A stretch of DNA of 64,000 nt from Sphingomonas abietis (lineage in GTDB: Bacteria > Pseudomonadota > Alphaproteobacteria > Sphingomonadales > Sphingomonadaceae), in assembly GCF_027625475.1 (NCBI RefSeq), contig NZ_CP115174.1:2143001-2207000 (forward strand). The letters are read 5' to 3'. The notes under the pieces were generated by a model. It was not told where the DNA came from. It searched no databases and was given only the letters and a program-made list of their open reading frames with translations. This document shows, one piece after another, positions 40,252 through 49,554 of this stretch; position 1 is the first letter of the stretch; the number at the start of each line of letters is the position of its first letter. The translations under genes were made by a program, and so were the position numbers.

Positions 40252-41589
40252 TTAGGTGACGCTCTCCAAGGCTACTGCGCCGCGACGATCAGCCGAAACG
40301 ACCCGATTCCTTCCAGTCTGCTTCGCGGCATACAATGCCCCATCCGCAGCCGCCACGAGTTCATTGGCCTTCGTGGCGTTGTCTGGCATGCTGGCAACGC
40401 CGAACGAGGCGGTCACGCGACATTGATGGTTGTCGGAGAGACTTTCGATCCGAGCTCTCAGGACGTTCGCTTTGGTCACCGCATCATCGAGCGAACAATC
40501 CGGCAAGATGACGAGAAGCTCCTCTCCACCATATCGGCAAGCGACATCGCAGGGACGGATCGCGCCGACGATGGCGCCGGCCACTTCGCGAAGTACCGCA
40601 TCGCCAAGCGCATGGCCGTGTTCGTCATTGAGCAGCTTGAAATGATCGAGATCGATCATCACGACGGAAACGGGACTGCCATTACGCTCCGAGAGATTGA
40701 CGCATCGCTCGAGGACATCCTCCATGTAGCGGCGATTATAGAGACCGGTTAGCGGATCCCGCAGAGCCTGGGTCCGGAGTTTTTCGCGCAAGGATATGTT
40801 TGATAGCGCAAGCGACATCGCATCGGCGACGGCTGCGGCCAGAGGCATGATCTCGTCGAGACGCGCCTCGCCTTCCTCGCCTCCGGATTGAACGCAAAGG
40901 AGGCCATAGACCTCGCCGCGCGCCATCATCGGAATTTCCAGGACCAGAATGCCAGCGGCCAGATGCTCACACCGCAGCGCGGCCGCGCCGACATGATTGA
41001 CGTGCGGCTTTCCGCGCTTGAGGGCCCAACAATGCGAAGGCGACACCGTATCCGGTGGAAGATGATCCTCCGGCCACGCCCAGCATGTCGAGAGATCTAG
41101 CCGATCCCGCGAATTGTTGAATACATAGAGCGCGCCGCCAAATCCGGCTAGCAATTGCGAGGCGGTGGCGCGAAGCACCGCATTGGCATCATCATATCCG
41201 AGCGCGCTTTGCAGCATGTCGGTCATCTGGAACAGATTCTCGATGCGTCGGCGGGATTCCAGCGCGCTCGCAGCGTAGCGGCGCCGCTCCCCCATTTCCC
41301 GGATAGCCAGGGGCGCGCCCCGCGCCAAAGCAATCAGGCTGACCGCCAATGCGGCAATATCGATCCAGGAAAGCGCGTCGCCATACGAGCGCATGCCCCC
41401 GACATGGCCGAGGATGGTACAAACGAGACCGAGAACCAAGGCGAACAGAAGAATGATGGCCGCCCGGAAAACCCGACGATCTGATGCGGTGGTTTCGATA
41501 CGGACTTCAGCTAGCTTCACGTCCTGATCCAGTACAGATACGGGTAGCGTTTTGTACCTTTGGTCCGTTAACCGTTCCTTCAAAGCCAC
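40252..41589 (-). CDS. Membrane diguanylate cyclase with GAF domain
   Basis: 445 residues. Two N-terminal transmembrane helices (about 42-62 and 73-90) are followed by a GAF-type domain (about 115-270: LFQMTDMLQSALGYDDANAVL, MARGEVYGLLCVQSG) and a GGDEF domain (DPLTGLYNRRYMEDVLERC, GGEEL). The active-site variant GGEEL is catalytically competent. An RPCD inhibitory I-site lies five residues before it, so feedback inhibition by c-di-GMP is expected. The start is GTG at 41589, directly after a perfect hairpin; a start further downstream is possible. It is downstream of the MHYT-GGDEF-EAL gene on the same strand, with 98 bases between. Confidence 0.88.
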   Translation of the reverse strand: MALKERLTDQRYKTLPVSVLDQDVKLAEVRIETTASDRRVFRAAIILLFALVLGLVCTILGHVGGMRSYGDALSWIDIAALAVSLIALARGAPLAIREMGERRRYAASALESRRRIENLFQMTDMLQSALGYDDANAVLRATASQLLAGFGGALYVFNNSRDRLDLSTCWAWPEDHLPPDTVSPSHCWALKRGKPHVNHVGAAALRCEHLAAGILVLEIPMMARGEVYGLLCVQSGGEEGEARLDEIMPLAAAVADAMSLALSNISLREKLRTQALRDPLTGLYNRRYMEDVLERCVNLSERNGSPVSVVMIDLDHFKLLNDEHGHALGDAVLREVAGAIVGAIRPCDVACRYGGEELLVILPDCSLDDAVTKANVLRARIESLSDNHQCRVTASFGVASMPDNATKANELVAAADGALYAAKQTGRNRVVSADRRGAVALESVT

Positions 41590-41615
41590 TCCGATAAGAC
41601 CAAAGTCTTATCGGA
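41590..41615 (-). promoter_or_regulatory. Perfect hairpin immediately upstream of the diguanylate cyclase start
   Basis: TCCGATAAGAC, a CAAA loop and GTCTTATCGGA form an 11-bp perfect stem ending one base before the GTG start codon. In the mRNA it would include the GGAG-like sequence and could hide the start. It could equally be an end structure for the upstream gene. Confidence 0.5.
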
Positions 41616-41687
41616 AGATTCCAGATTAATCGGTCGTTGGTTTTTTGGAGCAGATCCGGGCGTCTATCATATGCTCACGTAGCGTGA

Positions 41688-44084
41688 TCAAGCCGCTTGC
41701 GCGCTTATTCTGCGAATCCCATCGAGGCTGGCGTCATGCAAAGCGGATAATCTTTCATCCATCTCTATGGTGGTGAGCGGTTTGCTGAAGAGGTAGCCTT
41801 GCAAATGTGTGCAGCCTGCTGCGACCAGGGCATGCATCTGCTCTTCCGTTTCGACGCCCTCGGCGACAATCCCCATGCCGAGTTGCTCGCCCAGGCCGAC
41901 CACGGCCTGAACGATCGCGCGCGACGCGCGCGACGTCGTGATGTGATCGACAAACGATTTGTCGATCTTCACCTTGTCGAACGGGAAGCGCTGAAAGTAG
42001 CTCAGCGAAGAATAGCCGACGCCGAAATCATCCATGAGGATCTGGATGCCCAGTGCCCTCAGACGTTCGAGTTCCATGAATGTTCGCTCGACATCGCGGA
42101 TCACGAGACCTTCGGTTACCTCGAGCTGGAGGCGATTGGCGGCTAGCCCCGTATCCTGGAGCACGCTCTCCACCGTTTGGGAGAGATCGCCGGACTGAAA
42201 CTGCAGCGGTGACAGATTGACCGCCACACGAACGCTGGACGGCCACCATACGGCGTCGGAACAGGCGAGCCGCAGGAGCGCTTCGCCAAGCGTCCTGATC
42301 AGCCCACATTCCTCAGCCAGCGGAATGAAAACGTCAGGTGGTATCGGACCCTTTTTGGGGTGCGACCATCGAGCAAGTGCCTCCACACTCGTGATCTCGC
42401 CGGTCAGCGCCGATAGAACGGGCTGATAGACAAGCTTGATGTCGCCATCGGCGACAGCAGTCCGGAGATCGGCTTCGAGCGTACGTCGATCGCGTGACGC
42501 CTCATCCATCTCCGGATCGAAACAGCATACGCTGCCGCGACCTCGCTCCTTGGCGCGGTATAGCGCGAGGTCGGCGCATTGGCGTAGCTCACTAGTGGTC
42601 GTCGCGTCGGTGGGAGCCAGGACGATACCCACCGTCGCCCCGCAATATGCAACCACGGACCCGGCGGCGAAAGGCTGGCCGAGACGCTCGGTGACCTGCC
42701 GAGCAACATTGTCGGCCCGCTGCGCTGCTGTTTCCCCGATCAATATGATACCGAACTCGTCACCGCCGACGCGAGCGACAAAGTCATCGGGTCCTGCGAT
42801 CGAGCGCAAGCGCTCCGCGACCTGGTTCAGCACTTCGTCGCCGACCAAATGTCCGAACTGGTCATTTACAGCTTTGAAGCGATCCAGATCAATGCTCAGC
42901 AAGGCGAGAGGCGTGCCTTCATCTGTGAGATGGCGCAAGCGATCGACATAGCTGCCGCGGTTCAACAGCCCGGTAAGCGAATCGTTGAACGCAAGCTTGC
43001 GGATTTTAGCCTCGGTGCGAAGACGTTCACGCTGATCTCGCACCGCGATCACGGTCTGGATCTTGTGGCCAAGGGCCAGTTCGCATCGCAGGACGCGGAC
43101 CGGTACGATCCGGCCCGACAGCATGACGAGCCCGACTTCACGCTCTTCGCGCTCGGGAAGCCTCGAGAAATCGACATCGGGAAACAGGGCATCCACGCTG
43201 GTCCCAGCCAGTGTGCCCGATCCGTAGCCCGCGAGCTGTTCGACGCTGTCGTTGGCGGCTACGATCGCATTGCCCTGACAGATGAGCAGCCCTTCCAGGG
43301 CGACGTCGGCCAGTTCGCGAAGACGGCGCCGGTCTTGGCGGAGCCGGGCAACTGCTGCGAGGTCGAAGCGCCATCCGGTCAAAGCCAGGGCGATCAGAGC
43401 CAGCGACACACCGGCTACCACAGGCGTGATCGCCGCCGGCGAGACTGCGTCCGAGGGAAATGTCTTCGACGGATCGAACCGCAGGCGCATTGCCGCCATC
43501 CCGCAGAAGTGCAGCACGGCTATCGAGAACAGCAGCAGCGGGGCGGCGGTCCGTCTGACAGAGCGGGATCGGCTTCCAGCCGCGACCATGCCCAAACCGG
43601 ACAGGGGCAGGCTGATCATGATCGAAGGGATCACCAGCCCTAGATTCCAGTAAACCTGTCCCTGAACGAGATAAGCGGCCTGACCGATATAGTGGAGCGC
43701 GGTGATGCCCAGACCCAATACGAGGCCGGCTAGAAAATGCATTTGCACACGACGGGTGCGTATCGAGATCGAGACGCCAACGCCAATCCCGGCAATTGCA
43801 GACGCCAACGAGGCAGCCGTCAGAAGCGGTTCGAAAGCCGAGGGCATCCCGGGCTTGAACGCGAGCAGCACGATGAAATGCGTCGCCCATGCCGTACATC
43901 CACTGGAGAGTACGCTGACGAGCCCCCATCGCATGCGCACTTTTCCCGTAGCGCGTGCGGCATGATGAGCGATTGCAAACGACGCGTAGATGCCGATCGC
44001 ACAGACGACACCCGCCGCCGCAATGAGGCGGGGATCGTGCATGTTCTCCATGCAATCGAAGACGGATGCCAATAGGCCGATCAT
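41688..44084 (-). CDS. MHYT-PAS-GGDEF-EAL c-di-GMP signalling protein
   Basis: 798 residues. The seven-helix MHYT sensor domain (about 15-235) has His-rich motifs AWATHFIVLLAF, LGITALHYIG and VLHFCGMAAMR, proposed in this family to bind copper and sense gases. A PAS-like region follows (about 260-370), then GGDEF (VGGDEFGI near 440) and EAL (SVEALARWSHP near 567, DDFGVGYSSLSY, KIDKSFV, VAEGVETEEQ). The GGDEF motif is canonical but the I-site RxxD is not present (GPDD). EAL catalytic residues look intact, so a phosphodiesterase or dual activity is possible. It is followed on the same strand by a diguanylate cyclase gene. Confidence 0.9.
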   Translation of the reverse strand: MIGLLASVFDCMENMHDPRLIAAAGVVCAIGIYASFAIAHHAARATGKVRMRWGLVSVLSSGCTAWATHFIVLLAFKPGMPSAFEPLLTAASLASAIAGIGVGVSISIRTRRVQMHFLAGLVLGLGITALHYIGQAAYLVQGQVYWNLGLVIPSIMISLPLSGLGMVAAGSRSRSVRRTAAPLLLFSIAVLHFCGMAAMRLRFDPSKTFPSDAVSPAAITPVVAGVSLALIALALTGWRFDLAAVARLRQDRRRLRELADVALEGLLICQGNAIVAANDSVEQLAGYGSGTLAGTSVDALFPDVDFSRLPEREEREVGLVMLSGRIVPVRVLRCELALGHKIQTVIAVRDQRERLRTEAKIRKLAFNDSLTGLLNRGSYVDRLRHLTDEGTPLALLSIDLDRFKAVNDQFGHLVGDEVLNQVAERLRSIAGPDDFVARVGGDEFGIILIGETAAQRADNVARQVTERLGQPFAAGSVVAYCGATVGIVLAPTDATTTSELRQCADLALYRAKERGRGSVCCFDPEMDEASRDRRTLEADLRTAVADGDIKLVYQPVLSALTGEITSVEALARWSHPKKGPIPPDVFIPLAEECGLIRTLGEALLRLACSDAVWWPSSVRVAVNLSPLQFQSGDLSQTVESVLQDTGLAANRLQLEVTEGLVIRDVERTFMELERLRALGIQILMDDFGVGYSSLSYFQRFPFDKVKIDKSFVDHITTSRASRAIVQAVVGLGEQLGMGIVAEGVETEEQMHALVAAGCTHLQGYLFSKPLTTIEMDERLSALHDASLDGIRRISAQAA

Positions 44085-44303
44085 GTGGCGTAACTAGCCG
44101 AGGATTCTTAACAATGTGCGGTCTTGCGTGGGTTATCGCGCTTACCCACAGGCAGACTTTGCACCCATCAAACGGCGAGGCGCGGCCATCAAGACGCCCG
44201 CTGCTCGCCCGGGAAACGAAAGCTGCGAACCCAAAGGACGATTGATCTCGGTATCGACGATCGTGCTGGATAACTAAAAAATGACGAGCCGGACCGTTCG
44301 ATC

Positions 44304-44510
44304 CTATTTCTTGTCGTTCTCGCGGCGGCGCAACTCGTTATCGATCGCCTCTCGGATGAAAAGCGCGATCTGGCGCTGCTTCCCTTGTAGCGCCTCGATT
44401 CGTTTGAGGGTCTCGACAGGTAGCCTGACCGTCGTCGGCTTCATTCCAAGTGGGGGGCGTCCCATGCTGGCATCCGTATGCGCAGGCGGAATGATCTCCA
44501 ACATCTCCAT
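44304..44510 (-). CDS. Ribbon-helix-helix regulator, copy 1
   Basis: 68 residues with the core MGRPPLGMKPTTVRLPVETLKRIEALQGKQRQIALFIREAIDNELRR, a ribbon-helix-helix DNA-binding domain. It shares the MGRPPLG start and overall form with the protein at 53615-53785. The first ATG (44510) is favoured by CGGAG upstream. It is divergent from a broken nucleotidyltransferase-like gene at 44670, and a large palindrome lies between them, so autoregulation is expected. It appears intact although its partner gene is destroyed. Confidence 0.82.
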   Translation of the reverse strand: MEMLEIIPPAHTDASMGRPPLGMKPTTVRLPVETLKRIEALQGKQRQIALFIREAIDNELRRRENDKK

Positions 44511-44533
44511 CTCAAAAACTCCGGAAAAGACCT

Positions 44534-44573
44534 ATACGACATCGTTTTTCCCATAAACGATGTCGTATATAAT
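44534..44573 (+). promoter_or_regulatory. 14-bp-arm palindromic operator with a TATAAT -10 box
   Basis: ATACGACATCGTTT (44534-44547) and AAACGATGTCGTAT (44555-44568) are a perfect inverted repeat with a 7-base spacer. A consensus TATAAT (44568-44573) abuts the right arm and would drive rightward transcription. It is the likely binding site of the divergent RHH protein. Confidence 0.72.
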
Positions 44574-44669
44574 CTTTATGCGCCGCTAAGCGCAGCCCCC
44601 GGACGAAGGGTGGGCGAGGCGGCACGCGATTTGCCGGGCTGATGCCCGAGCCGGCCAAAGGAGGACGCG

Positions 44670-44756
44670 ATGGGCGACTCGATCTACGACGCGATCTACA
44701 ACCCCGAAGCGCTGATGGCGCGGGTAGGTCAGCCGCATCATTCTCACCTATACTAA
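44670..44756 (+). pseudogene. 5' stub of a nucleotidyltransferase-like gene (copy 1)
   Basis: A strong AAAGGAGG site precedes MGDSIYDAIYNPEALMARVG, which matches the start of the protein at 53956 (YNEIYNPEALMARVGHLS). After about 44727 the similarity ends and the frame stops at 44756, because a traA fragment is joined there out of frame. Only about 20 of roughly 290 residues remain. This shows that a second copy of the RHH/nucleotidyltransferase locus existed here. Confidence 0.8.
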
Positions 44757-45222
44757 TGCCGAGGTCCGCGACTTCAACAAGGCGATGCGGAGCAGGCTTC
44801 GCGATGCCGGAGAACTGGACGACCAAGTCGCCCTTCAGATCGAGCGCGGCGAGCGGCATTTTGCATCCGGCGACCGGGTCATGTTCCAGCGCAACGAGCG
44901 CAGCCTGGAGGTGAAGAACGGCACGATCGAGCAGGTCAGCGACCGGCACATGGCGGTGCGCACCGACGTTGGCCGCTCCGTGTCGTTCGATACCAAGGGG
45001 CGGCTGGTCCGCACGCTGTCACGCGATCGCGCCAAGGATATGGCGAGCGACTACGAACGCGCCGATCCAGCCGCGCAATTCGCCGCACGGCGCGGGATCA
45101 CGATCCTGCGCAATCGCCGGCAGGCGCTCGGGATCGAGATCGAGACCGGCCGTCGGCTCGCCCACGACCTGGCCAGCAGCGCGGGTATCGGACTGGGCTG
45201 GGGGCGCGGGATAGATTTGTAA
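44728..45222 (+). pseudogene. traA relaxase remnant with internal deletion
   Basis: The frame reads VSRIILTYTNAEVRDFNKAMR, then GERHFASGDRVMFQRNERSLEVKNGTIEQVS, the helicase part of Ti-type TraA relaxases. After RSVSFDTK it jumps to GRLVRTLSRDRAKDMASDYERAD, so the intervening stretch with the IHKAQG and YVALSR helicase motifs is gone. The N-terminal relaxase domain is also absent. The ending (ILRNRRQALGIEIETGRRLAHDL) completes a normal-looking C-terminus. It is a non-functional relic left after deletions. Confidence 0.8.
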
Positions 45223-45233
45223 AAGGAAGGACC

Positions 45234-45889
45234 ATGGAGAACGCACAGCATCAGGACGGTCAGGTCGATCCGGCAACGGCGGCTTTCTCTCGCCTGGAAA
45301 GCGAGGTGGGCGAGGTCCACAAGCTGGTCGCCGCAAACGATCAGAGCATTACGCTCGGCCAGATCAGCGTCAGTCTCGAAAAGATGCGCAAAGCCGTCGA
45401 GGGCATAACCCGACAACCCGCGCTGGGGCTCTCGCCCGAGGCTATGTCGTCGCGGATCGTCGCTCCTGGTGAAACGGCGCGGAAGGCTGATAGCGCGACG
45501 ATCGCGCAGGCAAGGGATCGGATCGATCGGGCCGCGCGAAACATGGAGGCGCTGGTCGGCACGGCGGCGACAATCCGGGAGCAGCGGCGGCGGCTTCTCT
45601 GGGGCTGCGGCGGGAGCGCGGTCGCCGGAATGTTGCTATGGTCCATAGTACCGGGCGTCGTCTCGCGGAGCATGCCCGAAAGCTGGCATCTTCGGAGCGG
45701 ATGGCGGTGCGGGCGATGAGTGCGCCATCCATGTGGCAGGCGGGGACGCAGCTGCTGAAGGTCGACAGTCCGGCCGCCTGGGCAGGGCTGGCGGATGCCG
45801 CTACGATCTTGCAGGGCAATCGGAAGGCGATTAAAAATGTCGGAGCGATGCTTCGCGGAGGAGGGGGCGCGTATCGTGCAAGATGTTGA
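45234..45889 (+). pseudogene. DUF6118-type protein, frameshifted
   Basis: The first frame (45234-45719) encodes PATAAFSRLESEVGEVHKLV, AIAQARDRIDRAARNMEALVGT, a hydrophobic segment (LLWGCGGSAVAGMLLWSIVPG) and MPESWHL. The normal continuation (ERMAVRAMSAPSMWQAGTQLLKVDSPAAWAGL...) is in another frame from about 45695, so one base is missing in the codon after WHL. Proteins of this type follow traA in sphingomonad elements. They have one membrane anchor and an unknown role. Confidence 0.75.
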
Positions 45890-46112
45890 TTAAATGATCG
45901 CCGAAGCATAAGTTGGATATAAAGCGGTATCCTCCAGATATGTCCTGATCACTCGCCTCGCACGTTTAACAGATCTACGTTTGTATCATATGTTTTAGGC
46001 TCGCTCCTGTTGGACGAGATTACGTCGGCGCGTTCCTCACAAAACCCTTTGCCACAGGCGTGGGCTTCGTCGATATGCAGGGTTGAGGGGGGCCTCTGAT
46101 ATCGAGGGGTGA

Positions 46113-49100
46113 ATGCCATTGACGACCGTTCCGCGTTCCGCGGCCGCGCCGAAATCAGGTTTCGATTCGCGAACGGCCGCAGGGTTAGCGCTAGTCATCT
46201 TGTTCTTCATCGCCAGCGGCTGGGTCGCGATCTCGAACATCAAGACGCTTCGGGATGACGCCGCCCAGATCCAGCATTCGCACGAGGTCATCTCGTCGCT
46301 CGACGAGCTCCTGTCCTCCGTGCAGGACGCGGAGACGGGTCAGCGCGGCTTCCTTCTGACGAGCCGAGAACAATATCTCGCGCCCTATAACGAGGCGCTC
46401 GAGCGCACCGGCCCTAAACTTAATCAGATCGGAGCGCTCACGCGGGACAATGGCACTCAGCAGCAGAGGCTTGTGCTGCTGCGCCGGCACGTCGAGGCTA
46501 AGCTCGCTGAACTGAAGCAGACCATTGATCTGCGTCGCAGCGCTGGTTCTGCGGCGGCACTGGCAGTTGTTCTAACCGACCGAGGCAAGGTCGAGATGGA
46601 CGCGATTCGCACCCAGCTCGATGAGATGCAGCAGGAGGAGGCACGGCTTCGGCAAGTCCGCCTGGACGACATGGCCGGTGCGTATCGTACGGCCTGGGTC
46701 AGCGGCGTCGCATCCTGCCTGCTCGGGGTCGCCCTCACTCTTCTCGTCGGTTTCCTGATTCGCCGTGTGGCTTTGGCGCGCGAGCGTCAGCAGTGGCTGC
46801 AGTTCGGGCAGGCAGAGCTCGCATCCGCTATGTTGGGAGATCCTGCCACGGATCGATTGGGTGACAGCGTCCTTTCGTTCTTAACCCATTATCTTGGCGC
46901 GCATGGCGGGGTGTTGTTTGCCGGCGAAGGCAACCATTATCGTCGGGTGGCGACGCATGGTGTCCCTGCGGACGCGCGAATCGTCGAGCGTTTCGCCATT
47001 GGCGATGGTTTGCTCGGCCGCGTCGCTACCGATCGCGAGGCTGTCGTCGTGTCCGATATCCCGGACGACTATCTGGCCATCGGATCCGCCCTCGGTCAGG
47101 CAAAGCCCCGGCATCTCACCATCTCGCCAGCCTGTGCCGACGAAATCGTTCAGGGCGTAATTGAACTCGGATTTCTGCAACCTGTCGGTGACCATGTCCT
47201 GGCTTTTCTCGATCAGGCGTCGATTGCGATCGGGACGGCGCTTCGATCGGCGCGCTTCCGCACCGAGCTGCAGAACCTGCTCGAGGAGACGCAGCGGCAA
47301 TCGGAAGAGCTGCAGGTCCAGAGCGAGGAACTACGGGTTTCCAACGAAGAGCTGGAGGAGCAGGGCAGGGCGCTCAAGGAATCGCAGGCGCGCCTCGAAC
47401 AGCAACAGATCGAGCTCGAGCAGACCAATGCGCAACTTGAGGAGCAGGCTCAGCAGCTCGAAACCCAGCGCGACGATCTTGCCAAGTCGAATTCGGTCGT
47501 CGAACTGAAGGCGCGCGAGCTTGAGCAGGCCAGCCGATATAAGTCGGACTTCCTCGCCAACATGTCGCACGAGCTGCGCACGCCCCTTAATTCGTTGCTC
47601 ATCCTCTCCAAGCTGCTTGGCGACAATCGCGACGGCAATCTGTCGGACGAGCAGGTCAAATTTGCTCAGACCATCCAGTCGTCGGGCAATGACCTGCTGA
47701 CACTGATCAATGACATCCTCGATCTGTCGAAAATCGAGGCCGGCCACGTCGAGGTTCGCCCTGAGACGGTGCCGCTGAAGGGTTTCGGCGCGGATATGCG
47801 TCGGCTGTTCCAGCCCATTGCCGACGAGCGCGGCCTTAAGATCGATATTGAGGTAGACGACGGATGTCCCGAGGCGATCGACACGGATCGGCAGCGGCTG
47901 GACCAGATTCTGAAGAACCTGCTGTCCAATGCGTTCAAGTTCACCGAGACGGGCGGCGTCACGTTGAAGATCGCCTGCCATGGTGATCGGGTCACCCTCA
48001 CCGTCGCCGATACCGGCATTGGTATCGCCGAGGATCAGCAGCGCGCGATCTTTGAGGCGTTCCATCAGGCGGATGGAACGATCAGCCGGAAATATGGCGG
48101 CACAGGGCTCGGCTTGTCGATCTCGCGCGAGCTGGCGCGCCTACTCGGCGGCAGCATTTCCCTTCGCAGCAAAGCAGGTGAAGGCAGCCGCTTCACCCTT
48201 GATATCCCGATCGCCTACGATCCGTCGCTTGTCGCAGCACGCGAAGAGCCCACAGCGCGTCCTGCGGCTGTGTCCGAGAACGCGTCACGACCGACAGCTT
48301 CCGCAAAACCGGCCATGCTGCCGCGCCGCGTCGCGGATGATCGTAACGTTCTCGGATCCGGGAAGCGCGTCCTTCTCGTCGTCGAGGATGATGCGAGCTT
48401 CGCCGGCATTGTTCGCGACCTTGCCCATGAAATGAGCTTTCAGTGTCTTGTCGCGGGCACGGCGGAGGAGGCACTTCAGCTCGCGCGTCAATATAAGCCG
48501 AGCGCCGTTGTGCTCGATGTCGGCCTGCCGGATCAGTCTGGCCTGGCCGTACTCGACCGTTTGAAGGCAGACGTGGCGACCCGGCATATTCCGGTGCATG
48601 TCGTGTCCGGTGCCGACCACAGTCAAACCGCCCTTGCGCTGGGCGCGATCGGCTACCTTGTGAAGCCGGTCAAACGCGAGGAATTGGCCGACGTGCTGGA
48701 GGCGCTGTCGGCTAAGCTTTCGCGCAGCGTCAGGCGTGTACTGATCGTCGAGGACGATCCGGTCCAGCAGGATGCTGTCTCCAAGCTGCTTTCCTCAAAC
48801 GATGTCGAGACGGTCGGCGCTTCGACCGCCGCCGAGTGTCTGGAGCGGCTGCGCGATGAGACGTTCGACTGCATGGTGCTGGACCTCAGCCTGCCCGATG
48901 CGTCCGGCTATGCACTGCTGGAAAAATTGCATGAGGACGGCAGCCATGGCTTCCCACCGGTCATCGTCTACACAGGGCGGGACCTAACGGCGCAAGACGA
49001 GCAGAAGCTGCGTCGCTATTCGGATTCTATCATCATCAAGGGCGCGCGTTCCCCCGAGCGGCTGCTCGATGAGGTGTCGCTGTTCCTTCACCAGGTGGTG

Positions 49101-49550
49101 ACCGATCTGCCGCCCGAGCAGCAGAAGATGATCCAGAAAGCCCGCAACCGCGACGCCTTGCTGGAAGGGCGTCGCATCCTCGTGGTCGAGGATGATGTCC
49201 GTAACATCTACTCGCTGACCAACATCCTCGAGCCTCGTGGCGCCGTGATCGAGATCGCCCGGAACGGCCGCGAGGCGATCGAAGCGCTCGACAAGGCAGT
49301 CGAAGCAGGCGGCGATGCGATCGACCTCGTCCTCATGGACGTGATGATGCCGGTAATGGATGGCCTCACCGCGACACGTGAAATCCGCAAGGACTCGCGG
49401 TGGAAGAAGCTGCCGATCATCACGCTCACGGCAAAGGCCATGCCGGATGATCAGAAGCAATGTGTTGAGGCCGGTGCGAGCGACTACATGGCCAAACCAC
49501 TGGATGTGGACAAGCTACTCTCGCTCGTCCGCGTCTGGATGCCGCGCTGA
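46113..49550 (+). CDS. Hybrid histidine kinase: CHASE3-GAF-HK-REC-REC-REC
   Basis: 1145 residues. Transmembrane helices at about 21-41 and 195-215 flank a periplasmic CHASE3 domain (DAETGQRGFLLTSREQYLAPYNEAL). A GAF domain (about 230-385), a long Glu/Gln-rich coiled coil (385-480) and the kinase core follow: HisKA SHELRTPLNS with His486, then HATPase NLLSNAFKFTE, ADTGIGI, KYGGTGLGLSIS. Three receiver domains have acceptors at about Asp802, Asp924 and Asp1076. The second lacks the usual Lys context (IIIKGARSPE). This is the architecture of complex phosphorelay sensors. It is the first gene of a unit with CheR, CheB and a REC-kinase. The ribosome-binding site is GAGGGGTGA. Confidence 0.93.
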   Translation: MPLTTVPRSAAAPKSGFDSRTAAGLALVILFFIASGWVAISNIKTLRDDAAQIQHSHEVISSLDELLSSVQDAETGQRGFLLTSREQYLAPYNEALERTGPKLNQIGALTRDNGTQQQRLVLLRRHVEAKLAELKQTIDLRRSAGSAAALAVVLTDRGKVEMDAIRTQLDEMQQEEARLRQVRLDDMAGAYRTAWVSGVASCLLGVALTLLVGFLIRRVALARERQQWLQFGQAELASAMLGDPATDRLGDSVLSFLTHYLGAHGGVLFAGEGNHYRRVATHGVPADARIVERFAIGDGLLGRVATDREAVVVSDIPDDYLAIGSALGQAKPRHLTISPACADEIVQGVIELGFLQPVGDHVLAFLDQASIAIGTALRSARFRTELQNLLEETQRQSEELQVQSEELRVSNEELEEQGRALKESQARLEQQQIELEQTNAQLEEQAQQLETQRDDLAKSNSVVELKARELEQASRYKSDFLANMSHELRTPLNSLLILSKLLGDNRDGNLSDEQVKFAQTIQSSGNDLLTLINDILDLSKIEAGHVEVRPETVPLKGFGADMRRLFQPIADERGLKIDIEVDDGCPEAIDTDRQRLDQILKNLLSNAFKFTETGGVTLKIACHGDRVTLTVADTGIGIAEDQQRAIFEAFHQADGTISRKYGGTGLGLSISRELARLLGGSISLRSKAGEGSRFTLDIPIAYDPSLVAAREEPTARPAAVSENASRPTASAKPAMLPRRVADDRNVLGSGKRVLLVVEDDASFAGIVRDLAHEMSFQCLVAGTAEEALQLARQYKPSAVVLDVGLPDQSGLAVLDRLKADVATRHIPVHVVSGADHSQTALALGAIGYLVKPVKREELADVLEALSAKLSRSVRRVLIVEDDPVQQDAVSKLLSSNDVETVGASTAAECLERLRDETFDCMVLDLSLPDASGYALLEKLHEDGSHGFPPVIVYTGRDLTAQDEQKLRRYSDSIIIKGARSPERLLDEVSLFLHQVVTDLPPEQQKMIQKARNRDALLEGRRILVVEDDVRNIYSLTNILEPRGAVIEIARNGREAIEALDKAVEAGGDAIDLVLMDVMMPVMDGLTATREIRKDSRWKKLPIITLTAKAMPDDQKQCVEAGASDYMAKPLDVDKLLSLVRVWMPR

Positions 49551-49554
49551 CGCC

